Assembly (NCBI RefSeq): GCF_900090315.1
Contig: NZ_FMHZ01000002.1
Coordinates: 6,232,501-6,296,500, forward strand
Origin: Micromonospora citrea
GTDB lineage: Bacteria > Actinomycetota > Actinomycetes > Mycobacteriales > Micromonosporaceae
Length of the DNA: 64,000 nt
Direction of reading: 5' to 3'
The position numbers and the translations under genes are program-made. Shown here one piece after another: positions 26,363 to 36,908 of this stretch (position 1 is the first letter of the stretch; each line of letters starts with the position of its first letter). The notes under the pieces were generated by a model. It saw nothing but the letters and a program-made list of their open reading frames with translations. It was not told the DNA's origin and did not search any database.

Positions 26363-27829
26363 GTGCAGTCCCTCGTGTCCACGGATCCAGGAAACATCGC
26401 CGACTTCCGCCTGTCGGGTGTGCTCGGGAGGGGCGGACAGGGCACCGTCTATCTGGGACAGGACTCTGCCGGCCACAAGGTAGCGGTGAAGGTGCTCAAC
26501 ATCCACGTGGCCGCCGATCAGGCTGCCCGCCGGCGATTCGAGCGCGAGGCGGAGGCGGCGCGCCGCGTCGCGGGATTCTGCACGGCACGGGTGCTGGACG
26601 CGGGCGTCGCGGACGGCAGGCCGTACATCGTGAGCGAGTTCGTCGCGGGGCAGACGCTCGACAGTCTGGTGCGCGGCGACGGCGTGCGGTCCGGCAGCGG
26701 CCTCGAACGACTGGCGGTGGCGACCCTCACCGCGCTCACAGCCATCCATCGGGCGGGGATCGTGCACCGCGACTTCAAGCCGAGCAACGTCGTCATGGGC
26801 GCCGAGGGGCCGGTGGTCATCGACTTCGGGATCGCCCGGGCCTTCGACCAGACCGTCACGAGCAGCGTGATCGGCACGCCGGCGTTCATGGCTCCTGAAC
26901 AGTTCATGGGCGGCGCGATCGGTCCCGAGGCGGACCTGTTCAGCTGGGCCGGGACGATGGTGTTCGCCGCCACCGGACGGCATGCGTTCGCGGGCGACAC
27001 GACGCCGTCGGTGATGCGCGCCATCCTGGAGGCCGAACCGGATCTGACGGGAGTGCCGGGCGCGCTGCGTCCGGTGCTCGGGAAGTGCCTGGCCAAGGAC
27101 CCGAAGCGCCGGCCGAACGCCGCCGAGGTGCTGCGCTGGGTCACCGGGGAGCAGCCCGCGCTCTCGGTCGATGATCAGGCGACCGCCCCGCTGACACCGC
27201 CTACGCGTCCGATGTTCGCCCAGCCGCGAACGCGACTGCTCGACCCGGACGAGCGGACGCCCCCGGCCGCCGTGCCCGGTGCTGACCGGCCGAACATTCC
27301 ACTGCTGACTGCTGCATCGGTAATCATCAACGCCGCCGGGTTGGTCGGGCTCTTGTCCATGCCCATGGCGCTCGACATCAGCATTCTGGCGACAATCAGT
27401 ATGAGCCTCCTGTTGCTGTCCAGCCCTGTCCTGGGGGCGGCAGTCTGGCGCTACCACATCGGTGCACGGTTCGCCCTGTGCTCGACGCTCCCGTTCAGTC
27501 TGCTCTTCCTGGCCTGGCTGGCCACTCCAGAAATGAGTTACGGCTTTCCGGACATGTTGTTCGTGTTCATGCCTCTCGCCCTGCAGGGTGTCGCGTTCGT
27601 CGTGGCGGCAGCCTTCCTGCGGCGGACAGGCACGACCGTGACGATCCTCGGGGTGGCCGCCGGCTCGGCGCTGGCGGTCTGCGCGACCGGACGCGTCCTG
27701 GCCGGGCTGCCGACCGTCCACGTCGATGACGGCCTTTTTGTATTCCTGATGATGATGGGCGCGGCCAGCATCGTCCTGGGATGCGCATGGGTCACCCTTC
27801 TCAGCATCGCGTCGGTGCGCCGGCCCTGA
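26363..27829 (+). CDS. Membrane-anchored Ser/Thr protein kinase
   Basis: A 488-residue kinase. The catalytic domain (residues ~15-270) has the glycine loop GRGGQGTVY, Lys43 in AVKV, Asp137 in HRDFKPSN, Asp154 in DFG and GTPAFMAPEQF. A Pro/Thr-rich linker follows, then four to six hydrophobic segments from about residue 310 to the end. There is no PASTA or other obvious outer sensor, so the membrane part itself may sense or anchor. The membrane part has slightly lower GC than its surroundings. The GTG start fits the leaderless promoter. The substrate is unknown; no cognate phosphatase or FHA protein is adjacent. Confidence 0.88.
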   Translation: MQSLVSTDPGNIADFRLSGVLGRGGQGTVYLGQDSAGHKVAVKVLNIHVAADQAARRRFEREAEAARRVAGFCTARVLDAGVADGRPYIVSEFVAGQTLDSLVRGDGVRSGSGLERLAVATLTALTAIHRAGIVHRDFKPSNVVMGAEGPVVIDFGIARAFDQTVTSSVIGTPAFMAPEQFMGGAIGPEADLFSWAGTMVFAATGRHAFAGDTTPSVMRAILEAEPDLTGVPGALRPVLGKCLAKDPKRRPNAAEVLRWVTGEQPALSVDDQATAPLTPPTRPMFAQPRTRLLDPDERTPPAAVPGADRPNIPLLTAASVIINAAGLVGLLSMPMALDISILATISMSLLLLSSPVLGAAVWRYHIGARFALCSTLPFSLLFLAWLATPEMSYGFPDMLFVFMPLALQGVAFVVAAAFLRRTGTTVTILGVAAGSALAVCATGRVLAGLPTVHVDDGLFVFLMMMGAASIVLGCAWVTLLSIASVRRP

Positions 27830-27993
27830 CCTGGCTCCACCACTCAACGATTCTCGGCCCTGGCTCTCATCCGCCGCTACGACGGAAGTTCCAGAGGTGG
27901 ACCGGGTCGCAGCGGGCGCTGCTGACGATCACGCTGCTGATGATCGCGGGGCGGCTGTCGGGATCGGGCGACCGGAGCGCGCGGGCGGCTGGG

Positions 27994-29063
27994 TCAGGGC
28001 CGCACGACGGTGCGGGCGCCCTCGCCGCGGGCCATCCGGTCGAACGCCGCCGCGACGCTGTCCAGGTCGCACCGGTCGGTGATCAGGGGAGCGAGGTCGA
28101 GGGTGCCGTCGAGCACGGCCCGGGCCAGCTCGGGCACGTCCCGGTCGGGATCGGACGAGCCGTACACCGAGGAGCGCAGCGTCCGCGCCGAGTGGAAGAT
28201 GTCCAGCGCGCCGAGGCCCACCACGTCGTCCTTGGCGCCCATGCCGACGACGATGACCTGGCCGCCGCGCCGGGCGGCCCGCCACGCCGTACGGATGGTG
28301 GCGCTGCGCCCGACGCACTCGATCGCGTGGTCGACGCCCCGGCCGCCGGTGCGTTCCCGGATCGCCCGGGTGAGCGAGTCGTCGGCGAGCAGGAAGTCGG
28401 TGGCGCCGGCGGCGGCGGCCAGCCCCGCCTTGGCCGGCGAGACGTCGACGGCGAGCACCTGCTCCGCGCCGGCGGCCCGGGCGGCCGAGACCACCGAGAG
28501 CCCCACCCCGCCGAGCCCGATGACGGCCACCGACTCGCCGGCGGCCACCCGCGCGGTGCGCCGCACGGCACCGACGCCGGTGAGCACGGCGCAGCCCAGC
28601 AGCGCGGCGGCCTCGAACGGCAGCTCCGCCGGGACGGGGATCACCGCCTCCTGCGGCACCACCACCGCCTCCGCGAGGGCGCCGAGGCCGAGCGTGACGT
28701 GCAGCGGCTCGCCGGCCGCCGTGTTGCCCCGGGCCGCCGCCGGCGAGCCGGAGCGTTCGCAGAGCCAGGGCTCGCCGTGCCCGCAGTACCAGCACCGCCG
28801 GCAGGGCGGCGCCCAGTTCAACACCACGTGCGCGCCGGGCGCGACGCGGGAGACCCCCTCGCCGGCCTCGACCACGACGCCCGCCGCCTCGTGCCCGAGC
28901 ACCAGCGGGTACGGCGGCGCGAGCGTGCCGTCGACCATGGACAGGTCGGAGTGGCAGACCCCCGCCGCCCGGACGTCCACCCGCACCTCGCCCGGCCCGG
29001 GCGCGGGCAGGGCCACCTCCTCCACCCGCGGCGGCTCGCCGACGGCCCGGGCGACGAGCGCCC

Positions 29064-29067
<4 letters not shown>
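27994..29067 (-). CDS. Zinc-dependent alcohol dehydrogenase (MDR family)
   Basis: A 357-residue zinc alcohol dehydrogenase. The catalytic-zinc region has GVCHSD and GHEAAG; the structural-zinc loop is [15 protein letters not shown]. The cofactor motif is GLGGVG. It oxidises an alcohol to the aldehyde, which the ALDH gene upstream would then oxidise to the acid. The GTG start overlaps the ALDH stop by 4 bp (GTGA). The pair is likely controlled by the nearby TetR through the operator at 30507. Confidence 0.88.
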
Positions 29068-30482
<1,415 letters not shown>

Positions 30483-30506
30483 CGCGCCCCTCACGTACGT
30501 CGGCCG

Positions 30507-30525
30507 AAACTAGCGGTGCAAGTTT
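30507..30525. promoter_or_regulatory. TetR-type operator copy 1 (ALDH-ADH promoter)
   Basis: The 19-bp sequence AAACTAGCGGTGCAAGTTT is an inverted repeat with arms AAACT-n-GC and GC-n-AGTTT around GGT. An exact copy in reverse orientation is at 31260-31278. Here it covers TAGTTT, a possible -10 box for ALDH on the minus strand. Confidence 0.85.
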
Positions 30526-30530
30526 TGACC

Positions 30531-31196
30531 TTAGTACGCCGCGCCGTCGGGCGGGAGGGGCGGCAGCGGCCCGATCTGCGCCTCGTACGTGCGCGACAGC
30601 CCGTCGACGAGCGCGTCGAGGCCGAGGGCGAACGCGCCCTCGTCCACCCGCTGCTGGTGCTCGGCCAGCCGGTGGGCCTGGGTCAGGTGCGGGTACTGCT
30701 CCGCGTACAGCCCGGGGTCCTCCACGAAGCCGCGGGCGAACGACCCGAGCGCCGAGCCGGCGACGAAGTAGCGCATCAGCGCGCCGATGTGGGTGGCCCG
30801 GGCCGGCGGCCATCCAGCGGCGACGAGCCCGCCGTAGACGGCGTCGGCCATGGCCAGCGCGGCCGGCCGGCGCCCCGGCCCCCGGGCCAGGTACGGCACG
30901 ATGTTCGGGTGCGCCGCGAGCGCCGCGCGGTAGGAGTGCCCCCATCGCCGCAGCGCCTCGCGCCAGTCGACGTGGCCGAAGAACGACACGTCGACCTGGC
31001 CGGTGATGCTGTCCGCCACCGCGTCGAGGATCTCGTCCTTGGTGGCGAAGTGGTTGTAGAGCGAGGGGCCCCGCACCCCGAGTTCGGCGGCGAGCCGGCG
31101 GGTGGAGAAGCCCTCCAGGCCCTCGGCGTCGATCAGCGCGGCGGCGGCCTCGACGATCCGCTGCCGGCTGAGCAGGGCCTGCCGTGGCCGGGGCAT
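30531..31196 (-). CDS. TetR-family regulator of the acyl/alcohol catabolic island
   Basis: A 221-residue TetR regulator. The helix-turn-helix runs RIVEAAAALIDAEG to GVRGPSLYNHFATKDEIL; the C-terminal half is a TetR_C-type ligand domain. It lies between two identical 19-bp palindromes, one before the ALDH-ADH pair and one before the plus-strand ACAD operon. It is therefore the likely repressor of both arms, and its own promoter lies in the gap with the second site. The ligand is probably an acyl-CoA or the pathway's acid. Confidence 0.87.
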   Translation of the reverse strand: MPRPRQALLSRQRIVEAAAALIDAEGLEGFSTRRLAAELGVRGPSLYNHFATKDEILDAVADSITGQVDVSFFGHVDWREALRRWGHSYRAALAAHPNIVPYLARGPGRRPAALAMADAVYGGLVAAGWPPARATHIGALMRYFVAGSALGSFARGFVEDPGLYAEQYPHLTQAHRLAEHQQRVDEGAFALGLDALVDGLSRTYEAQIGPLPPLPPDGAAY

Positions 31197-31248
31197 GCGT
31201 TCCTCCTACCTCGGGGTGGGTCCGCCGCAGACTCTGCCACACAGGGTC

Positions 31249-31285
31249 TGGACGGAATTAAACTTGCACCGCTAGTTTATGTCGC
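31249..31285 (+). promoter_or_regulatory. Leaderless ACAD promoter with TetR-type operator copy 2
   Basis: AAACTTGCACCGCTAGTTT (31260-31278) is the exact reverse complement of the operator at 30507-30525. It includes TAGTTT (31273-31278), which with TGGACG (31249-31254, 18-bp spacer) makes a promoter. ATG 31286 follows TAGTTT by 7 bases, so the message is predicted to be leaderless and blocked when the repressor binds. Confidence 0.75.
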
Positions 31286-32434
31286 ATGGACCTTCAGCTC
31301 TCCCCCGAGCAGGTCGCGGTCCGCCGGCTCGCCGCCGACTTCGTCGACCGGGAGGTGCGACCGCACGCCACGGCCTGGGACCGGCGCGAGTCGGTCGACC
31401 CGGAGATCGTCGGCAGGCTCGGCCGGCTCGGCTTCCTCGGGCTGACCATCGGCGAGGAGGACGGCGGCTCCGGCGGCGACCACCTCTCCTACTGCCTCGT
31501 GCTGGAGGAGCTGGGCCGGGGCGACTCGTCGGTGCGAGGCATCGTCTCCGTCTCGCTCGGCCTGGTCGCCAAGTCCATCGCCGCGCACGGGTCCGCGGAG
31601 CAGCGGGCGCGGTGGCTGCCCCGGCTCTGCTCCGGCGCCGCGCTCGGCTGCTTCGCGCTGACCGAGCCGGACAGCGGCTCGGACGCCGCCGCGCTCGCCA
31701 CCCGGGCGGTCCGCGACGGCGGCGACTGGCTGGTCACCGGCGCGAAGACGTTCATCACCAACGGCACCACGGCCGACGTCGCGCTGGTCTTCGCCCGCAC
31801 CGGCGGCTCGGGGCACCGGGGCGTCACCGCGTTCCTGGTGCCCACCGACGCGCCCGGCCTGACCCGCCGGGAGATCCACGGCAAGCTGGGCCTGCGCGGC
31901 CAGGCCACCGGCGAGCTGCGCCTCGACGGCGTACGGGTGCCCGACTCGGCGCGCCTCGGCGAGGAGGGCGCCGGCTTCCGGCTCGCGCTGGCCACCCTGG
32001 CCAAGGGCCGCATGTCGGTGGCCGCCGGCTGCGTCGGCATCGCCCAGGGCTGCCTCGACGCGGCGGTCGGCTACGCCGGGCAGCGCACCCAGTTCGGCAA
32101 GCCCATCGCCGCCCACCAGCTCGTGCAGCGACTGCTCGCCGCCATCGCCGTCGACACCGCCGCCGCGCGGCTGCTGGTGTGGCGGGTGGCCGACCTCATC
32201 GACCGGGGCGAGCCGTTCGCCACCGAGGCGTCGATGGCCAAGCTCTTCGCCAGCGAGGCCGCCGTCCGTGCCGCCGACAACGCCGTGCAGGTCTTCGGCG
32301 GCTACGGCTACATCGACGAGTACCCGGTCGGCAAGTACCTGCGCGACGCCCGCGTCGCCACTCTCTACGAGGGCACCAGCCAGATCCAGCAACTCCTCAT
32401 CGGCCGCGCGCTCACCGGCGTGAACGCCTTCTGA
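31286..32434 (+). CDS. Acyl-CoA dehydrogenase 1
   Basis: A 382-residue, full-length acyl-CoA dehydrogenase. The beta-domain CFALTEPDSGSDAAAL and FITNGTTADV are present, as is the C-terminal family signature GGYGYIDEYPVGKYLRDARV with YEGTSQIQ. A catalytic Glu is expected in this last segment (YEGTS). It introduces the alpha-beta double bond into an acyl-CoA thioester and uses FAD. First gene of a four-gene operon (ACAD-SDR-ACAD-MaoC) that resembles a beta-oxidation set for an unusual, perhaps branched, acid produced by the divergent ADH-ALDH pair. Confidence 0.9.
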   Translation: MDLQLSPEQVAVRRLAADFVDREVRPHATAWDRRESVDPEIVGRLGRLGFLGLTIGEEDGGSGGDHLSYCLVLEELGRGDSSVRGIVSVSLGLVAKSIAAHGSAEQRARWLPRLCSGAALGCFALTEPDSGSDAAALATRAVRDGGDWLVTGAKTFITNGTTADVALVFARTGGSGHRGVTAFLVPTDAPGLTRREIHGKLGLRGQATGELRLDGVRVPDSARLGEEGAGFRLALATLAKGRMSVAAGCVGIAQGCLDAAVGYAGQRTQFGKPIAAHQLVQRLLAAIAVDTAAARLLVWRVADLIDRGEPFATEASMAKLFASEAAVRAADNAVQVFGGYGYIDEYPVGKYLRDARVATLYEGTSQIQQLLIGRALTGVNAF

Positions 32435-32451
32435 CCCCCAGGGAGCACACC

Positions 32452-33210
32452 GTGACCAGATTCGCCGACCGGGTCGCCGTCGTCACCGGCGCCGCGCGGG
32501 GCATCGGCGCCGCCACCGCCCAGCGGCTCGCCGCCGAGGGCGCGGCCGTCGCCGTGGTCGACCTCGACACCGACCGCAGCCGGGCCGTCGCCGACGAGAT
32601 CGCCGCCGCCGGCGGTCGCGCCGTCGGCATCGGCTGCGACGTGACCGACCCCGACGCGGTCGCCGCGATGACCGAGCAGGTGGTCCGGGCGTACGGCGGG
32701 CTGCACGTGCTGGTCAACAACGCCGGCATCACCCGCGACAACCTGCTGTTCAGGATGCCGCTGCCGGAGTGGGAGGCGGTGCTCACCACCAACCTCACGA
32801 GCATGTTCCTCTGCTGCCAGGCGGCGCAGCGGCACATGGTCGAGGCCCGCTACGGGCGGATCGTCAACCTCGGCAGCCGCTCCGCCCTCGGCAACCGCGG
32901 GCAGGTCAACTACGCGGCGGCCAAGGCGGGCGTGCAGGGGCTGACCGCCACCCTCGCCGTCGAGCTGGGCCCGTTCAACGTCACCGTGAACGCCGTCGCC
33001 CCCGGCTACGTGGCCACCGCGATGACCGCCGCCACCGCCGAGCGGGTGGGCAGCAGCCCGGAGGAGCACCAGCGGACGGTCGCCGAGCACACCCCGCTGC
33101 GCCGGGTCGCCGAACCGGCCGAGATCGCCTCGGTCGTCGCCTTCCTGGCCAGCGACGACGCCTCGTACGTCAGCGGCCAGACCCTGTACGTCAACGGCGG
33201 CGCGCGCTGA
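32452..33210 (+). CDS. SDR oxidoreductase (FabG-like 3-hydroxyacyl-CoA dehydrogenase)
   Basis: A 252-residue SDR with TGAARGIG, NNAGITRDNLL, catalytic Ser in VNLGSRSALG and YAAAK. The ending YVSGQTLYVNGG is typical of FabG-like enzymes. GTG 32452 has AGGGAG upstream. In this operon it would oxidise the 3-hydroxyacyl-CoA made by the MaoC hydratase. Confidence 0.88.
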   Translation: MTRFADRVAVVTGAARGIGAATAQRLAAEGAAVAVVDLDTDRSRAVADEIAAAGGRAVGIGCDVTDPDAVAAMTEQVVRAYGGLHVLVNNAGITRDNLLFRMPLPEWEAVLTTNLTSMFLCCQAAQRHMVEARYGRIVNLGSRSALGNRGQVNYAAAKAGVQGLTATLAVELGPFNVTVNAVAPGYVATAMTAATAERVGSSPEEHQRTVAEHTPLRRVAEPAEIASVVAFLASDDASYVSGQTLYVNGGAR

Positions 33211-33244
33211 GGCGCGCGTACCGTCTCACGGACCCGGAGGGGAC

Positions 33245-34417
33245 ATGGACTTCGCACTTTCCGACACCGAGCGGGCCGTCCGCGACACCGCCCGCGACTT
33301 CATCACCAGGGAGGTCGTGCCGCTGGAGCAGGAGCTGCTCCGGCGCGAACGCGAGCACCGGCCCGGCCTGGAACCCGGCGAGCTGCGCGAGTTGCAGCTC
33401 AAGGCGCGGGCGTTCGGCTTCTGGGGGCTCGCCACCCCCGAGGAGTACGGCGGCATGGACCTGCCGGCGGTGACCCAGTCGCTGATCTGGACCGAGATCG
33501 GCCGCTCGTTCGTGCCGTTCCGCTTCGGGGGCGAGGCCGACAACATCCTGTTCCGCGCCAACGAGGAGCAGAAGCGGGAGTTCCTGCTCCCGACCATCGA
33601 GGGCGAGCGGCGCAGCTGCTTCGCGATCACCGAACCGGGGGCCGGGTCCGACGCGGCCAACATCAGGCTCAGCGCCCGCCGCGACGGCGGCGACTGGGTC
33701 CTCAACGGCGAGAAGACCTTCATCACCGGCGGCAACGAGGCGGACTTCGCCATCGTCATCGCGGTGACCGACCGCGACAAGGGGGCCCGCAACGGCGGCG
33801 CCACCGCCTTCCTGGTGGACCGGGAGATGGGCTGGCGCTCGGAGTTCATCCAGACGATGGGCGAGGGCGGCCCCGCCTCGCTGGTCTTCGACGACGTACG
33901 CGTGCCCGGGCGCAACATCCTCGGCGAGCCCGGCCAGGGCTTCGCCCTGGCGATGGAGTGGATCGGCAAGGGGCGCTACACCATCCCCTCGCACGCGGTC
34001 GGCATCGCCGAGCGGGCCCTGCGGATGGCCGTCGACCACGCCAACACCCGGCACACGTTCGGCCGCCCGATCGGCGAGAACCAGGCGATCCAGTGGATGA
34101 TCGCCGACTCCGAGACGGAGCTGGAGGCGGCCCGGTGGCTCATCCTGCGGGCCGCGTGGACGGTGGACCAGGGCATGGACCCGCGGCACGCCTCGTCGAT
34201 GGCGAAGCTCTACGGCGCCGGCATGGTCAACCGGGTGGTGGACCGGGTCCTCCAGATCCACGGCGGCATGGGCTACACCCGGGAGCTGCCCGTCGAGCGG
34301 TGGTACCGGCAGGTCCGGCTCTACCGGATCTTCGAGGGCACCGACGAGATGCAGCGGCTGATCATCGCGCGCGACCTGCTGCGCGGCTACACGAAGCTGG
34401 GAGGGCACCTGGCATGA
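33245..34417 (+). CDS. Acyl-CoA dehydrogenase 2
   Basis: A 390-residue acyl-CoA dehydrogenase, preceded by GGAGGGGAC at good spacing. The beta-domain has CFAITEPGAGSDAANI and FITGGNEADFAIV; the C-terminal half has GRPIGENQAIQWM and the signature GGMGYTRELPVERWYRQVRL with FEGTDEMQ. It is not a close duplicate of ACAD 1, so it probably takes a different chain length or branch. The stop overlaps the MaoC ATG by 4 bp (ATGA). Confidence 0.9.
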   Translation: MDFALSDTERAVRDTARDFITREVVPLEQELLRREREHRPGLEPGELRELQLKARAFGFWGLATPEEYGGMDLPAVTQSLIWTEIGRSFVPFRFGGEADNILFRANEEQKREFLLPTIEGERRSCFAITEPGAGSDAANIRLSARRDGGDWVLNGEKTFITGGNEADFAIVIAVTDRDKGARNGGATAFLVDREMGWRSEFIQTMGEGGPASLVFDDVRVPGRNILGEPGQGFALAMEWIGKGRYTIPSHAVGIAERALRMAVDHANTRHTFGRPIGENQAIQWMIADSETELEAARWLILRAAWTVDQGMDPRHASSMAKLYGAGMVNRVVDRVLQIHGGMGYTRELPVERWYRQVRLYRIFEGTDEMQRLIIARDLLRGYTKLGGHLA

Positions 34418-34881
34418 GGACCTTCGCCTCCCTCGACGACCTGGCGGCCGCGGTCGGCGAGACCCTCGGCCCCGGGCAGTGGCAGCGCATCGACCAGGGC
34501 CGGGTGGACCTGTTCGCCGACGCCACCGACGACCATCAGTGGATCCACCTCGACGCCGAGCGGGCCGCCGCCGGCCCGTACGGCGCCACGATCGCCCACG
34601 GCTTCCTCACTTTGTCCCTGGTGCCGGCGCTGGTCGGCCGGCTCTACCGGGTGCGGGGGGTGCGGATGGGGGTCAACTACGGGCTCAACCGGGTCCGGTT
34701 CCCCGCCCCGGTGCCCGTCGGCAGCGCCGTGCGGGCCACCGCCACCATCGCCGGGGTGACCCCGGTGGACGGCGGGGTGCAACTGGTGACCGGGGTGAGC
34801 GTGGAGTGCGACGCCGGCACCAAGCCGGTCTGCGTCGCCGAGACGGTCAGCCGGCTCTACGCGGGGCCGGCGACCGACTGA
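34414..34881 (+). CDS. MaoC-family (R)-specific enoyl-CoA hydratase
   Basis: A 155-residue hot-dog-fold protein. The catalytic loop DATDDHQWIHLD with the later GATIAHGFLTLSL is the MaoC/R-hydratase signature (Asp and His). It adds water to an enoyl-CoA made by the ACADs and gives a 3-hydroxyacyl-CoA for the SDR. Its ATG overlaps the ACAD 2 stop. Confidence 0.9.
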   Translation: MRTFASLDDLAAAVGETLGPGQWQRIDQGRVDLFADATDDHQWIHLDAERAAAGPYGATIAHGFLTLSLVPALVGRLYRVRGVRMGVNYGLNRVRFPAPVPVGSAVRATATIAGVTPVDGGVQLVTGVSVECDAGTKPVCVAETVSRLYAGPATD

Positions 34882-34892
34882 GCCTTCGTCGC

Positions 34893-34919
34893 CCGCCCCG
34901 CGCCGCGCGCGTGGGGCGG
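34893..34919. terminator. Possible terminator between MaoC and the convergent channel gene
   Basis: CCGCCCCG pairs with the run GTGGGGCGG downstream, with one bulge. It lies in the 86-bp gap between convergent genes. Moderate support because the stem is imperfect. Confidence 0.35.
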
Positions 34920-34967
34920 CCCGGTCCGGCTCCGGGAACCCGGTTCCCCACGCCGGGCGTCGCCGAC

Positions 34968-35783
34968 TCAGCCCCTGCCGTGCCGGCGGCGCTCGTCGGC
35001 CACCCGGTGCGGGACGCGGGCCAGGCGGAGGAAGGCGACCAGCCCGACGCCGCCGACGACGTTGCCCAGGACGGACCAGGCCAGCGCCCCGAGCCAGTCC
35101 AGGTAGCCGAACGGCGCCGAGCCGGCGGTGAGGGCGGCGAACATGAGGATCGAGTCGAGCACGCTGTGGAAGAGCCGCCCGCCCGCCAGGAGGGCGCCGA
35201 ACAGCAGGGCGGCGACCAGCCGGATGCCGAGACTGTCGCTGGCGAGCTGCGTGCGGGTCATCAGGGTGATGACCATGCCGGCGAGCACGGCCAGGACGAA
35301 GGACCGTGCGTTGATCCCCAGGTCGGCGTAGTACGCGCCGGTGGCGACGGCGGTGGCGCCCAGCTCCGGGTAGGCCCGGGTGATCAGCCAGGCGACGAGC
35401 CAGCCGCCCAGCAGGTTGCCGGCCAGGGTGACGCCCCAGAGCCGGGCGAGCGCCGGCGGGGTGCCGTGGCCGGCGGCGATCGCGGTGACCGGCACCAGGA
35501 AGTTCTCGGTGAACAGTTCGCCGCGGGCCAGCAGCAGCGCCACGAAGCCGATGCCGAAGGCCGCCCCGGCCAGCAGCGGCTGGCCGGTGGCGTGCTCGAC
35601 CAGCAGGTACGCCAGCACGCCGGTGCCCACGTCGATCCCGCCGAGCAGCCCGGTGGCCACCAGGGACAGCCACGGGCGGGCCAGCCGGGTGTCGCCCTCG
35701 GCGACGACGCGGTCGAACGCTTCCTCGATCTCCTGGTCGGGTCGGCCCGGCCGCCCGGCGAGGCGGTGACGGATGTCGCCCAT
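34968..35783 (-). CDS. Formate/nitrite transporter family channel (FocA/NirC-like)
   Basis: A 271-residue membrane protein with six hydrophobic segments and a cytoplasmic N-terminal helix. The family stretch FGIGFVALLLARGELFTENFLVP matches the FNT signature, and later GNLLGGW is also typical. These proteins form pentameric channels for formate, nitrite or hydrosulfide. No formate dehydrogenase or nitrite reductase gene is adjacent, so the ion is uncertain. The ATG lies inside CATGCCGGCATG. Confidence 0.85.
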   Translation of the reverse strand: MGDIRHRLAGRPGRPDQEIEEAFDRVVAEGDTRLARPWLSLVATGLLGGIDVGTGVLAYLLVEHATGQPLLAGAAFGIGFVALLLARGELFTENFLVPVTAIAAGHGTPPALARLWGVTLAGNLLGGWLVAWLITRAYPELGATAVATGAYYADLGINARSFVLAVLAGMVITLMTRTQLASDSLGIRLVAALLFGALLAGGRLFHSVLDSILMFAALTAGSAPFGYLDWLGALAWSVLGNVVGGVGLVAFLRLARVPHRVADERRRHGRG

Positions 35784-35883
35784 GCCGGCATGTCCCCGTT
35801 CTGCCGGCCGCCAACCCGTCCGAATTTCGGCTCGCTCAGGCGCCTTCCGCCCGTTTTGGTCGCTTCGTCCATCGGCCGTTCGG

Positions 35884-35913
35884 TTGATGTGACGGCAACC
35901 TTTGGTCTAGGGT
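35884..35913 (+). promoter_or_regulatory. Promoter of the sigma-factor gene
   Basis: TTGATG (35884-35889), an 18-bp spacer and TAGGGT (35908-35913) form a plausible housekeeping promoter. A leader of about 55 bases with AGGAAGG before ATG 35975 follows. The GGGT of the -10 also recalls SigB-type boxes, so self-control is possible. Confidence 0.45.
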
Positions 35914-35974
35914 GGCTGCACTGCGGTCGACGCCTCCGGGCGCCGCCGCGCCGAAGTGGGACAGGAAGGCAGAC

Positions 35975-36784
35975 ATGATCACCACGACCACCGCGCCGAA
36001 GACCACCACCGACGCCGACACCCTGGCCGCCGGCGACGAGTCCCGCGCGAGCGAGCTGATCACCGCTCTCGCCGCCCTGCCCGAGGGGCACCCCGACCGG
36101 CCGGCGCTGCGGGACCGCGTCATCGAGGCGTGGCTGCCGCTGGCCAACCACCTCGCCTACCGCTACAGCGGGCGCGGCGAGCCCACCGGCGACCTCGCCC
36201 AGACGGCCGCCCTCGGGCTGATCAAGGCCGTGGACCGGTTCGACGCCTCCCGCGGCGTCGACTTCGCCGGCTTCGCCATCCCGACGATCCTCGGCGAGAT
36301 CAAGCGCCACTTCCGCGACCGCACCTGGAACATCCGGGTCCCGCGCCGGCTGCAGGAGCTGCGGCTGCGCATCTCGGAGGCCAACGGCGTCCTCACCCAG
36401 ACGCTCAACCGGGCCCCGACGGTCGCCGACATCGCCACCCACCTCGACATCACCGAGGAAGAGGTCCTGGAGGGCCTCGAGGGCGCCCGCGCCTACAATG
36501 CGGTCTCCCTGTCCACCCCGATCGGCGACGGCGACAGCGCCACCGAGCTGGGCGACACGCTGGGCGCCGAGGACGACGAGTTCGCGCTGGCGGAGCTGCG
36601 GGTGGCCCTCGGCCCGGCGCTCGCCACCCTCGACGAGCGGGAGCAGAAGATCCTCACCCTGCGCTTCTACGGCAACCTGACGCAGAGCGAGATCGCCGCC
36701 CAGGTCGGCGTGTCCCAGATGCACGTCTCCCGGCTCCTCGCCCGCGCCCTCGGAAAGCTGCGCGGCCAGCTCGCCGACTGCTGA
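35975..36784 (+). CDS. SigB/SigF-type RNA polymerase sigma factor
   Basis: A 269-residue sigma-70 group 3 factor. Region 2 has DLAQTAALGLIKAVDRFD; then GVDFAGFAIPTILGEIKRHFRD and WNIRVPRRLQELRLRI, diagnostic of the SigB/F/G class. Region 4 ends with LTQSEIAAQVGVSQMHVSRLLARAL. Members direct stress or developmental transcription and are usually held by an anti-sigma factor; none is encoded next to it. ATG 35975 has AGGAAGG upstream. A strong terminator follows. Confidence 0.9.
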   Translation: MITTTTAPKTTTDADTLAAGDESRASELITALAALPEGHPDRPALRDRVIEAWLPLANHLAYRYSGRGEPTGDLAQTAALGLIKAVDRFDASRGVDFAGFAIPTILGEIKRHFRDRTWNIRVPRRLQELRLRISEANGVLTQTLNRAPTVADIATHLDITEEEVLEGLEGARAYNAVSLSTPIGDGDSATELGDTLGAEDDEFALAELRVALGPALATLDEREQKILTLRFYGNLTQSEIAAQVGVSQMHVSRLLARALGKLRGQLADC

Positions 36785-36863
36785 TCCCGGCTTTCCGTCG
36801 CGCCGGCGGCGCCAATCGGTTCGGCTCGACCGGATCGCGCAGGCCGCCGCCCCCGGCTCTGCC

Positions 36864-36908
36864 GGCAAAGGGCCCTCCTCCCGCTCCGGCGGGGGGAGGG
36901 CCCTTGCC
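36864..36908 (+). terminator. Strong hairpin terminator after the sigma-factor gene
   Basis: GGCAAAGGGCCCTCC pairs with GGAGGGCCCTTGCC, with CCCGC and GCGGG closing the inner stem, about 80 bases after the stop. The rest of the 313-bp gap to the dehydratase gene holds no other convincing element apart from AGGAGAG before GTG 37098. Confidence 0.75.

Noticed and set aside
27830..27993. Possible transposase fragment between the kinase and ADH
   Set aside because: No conserved transposase motif or terminal repeats could be recognised; too short to support.
35781..35792. CATGCCGGCATG palindrome at the channel gene start
   Set aside because: A 12-bp GC-rich palindrome is not rare here, and no promoter lies in the expected place.
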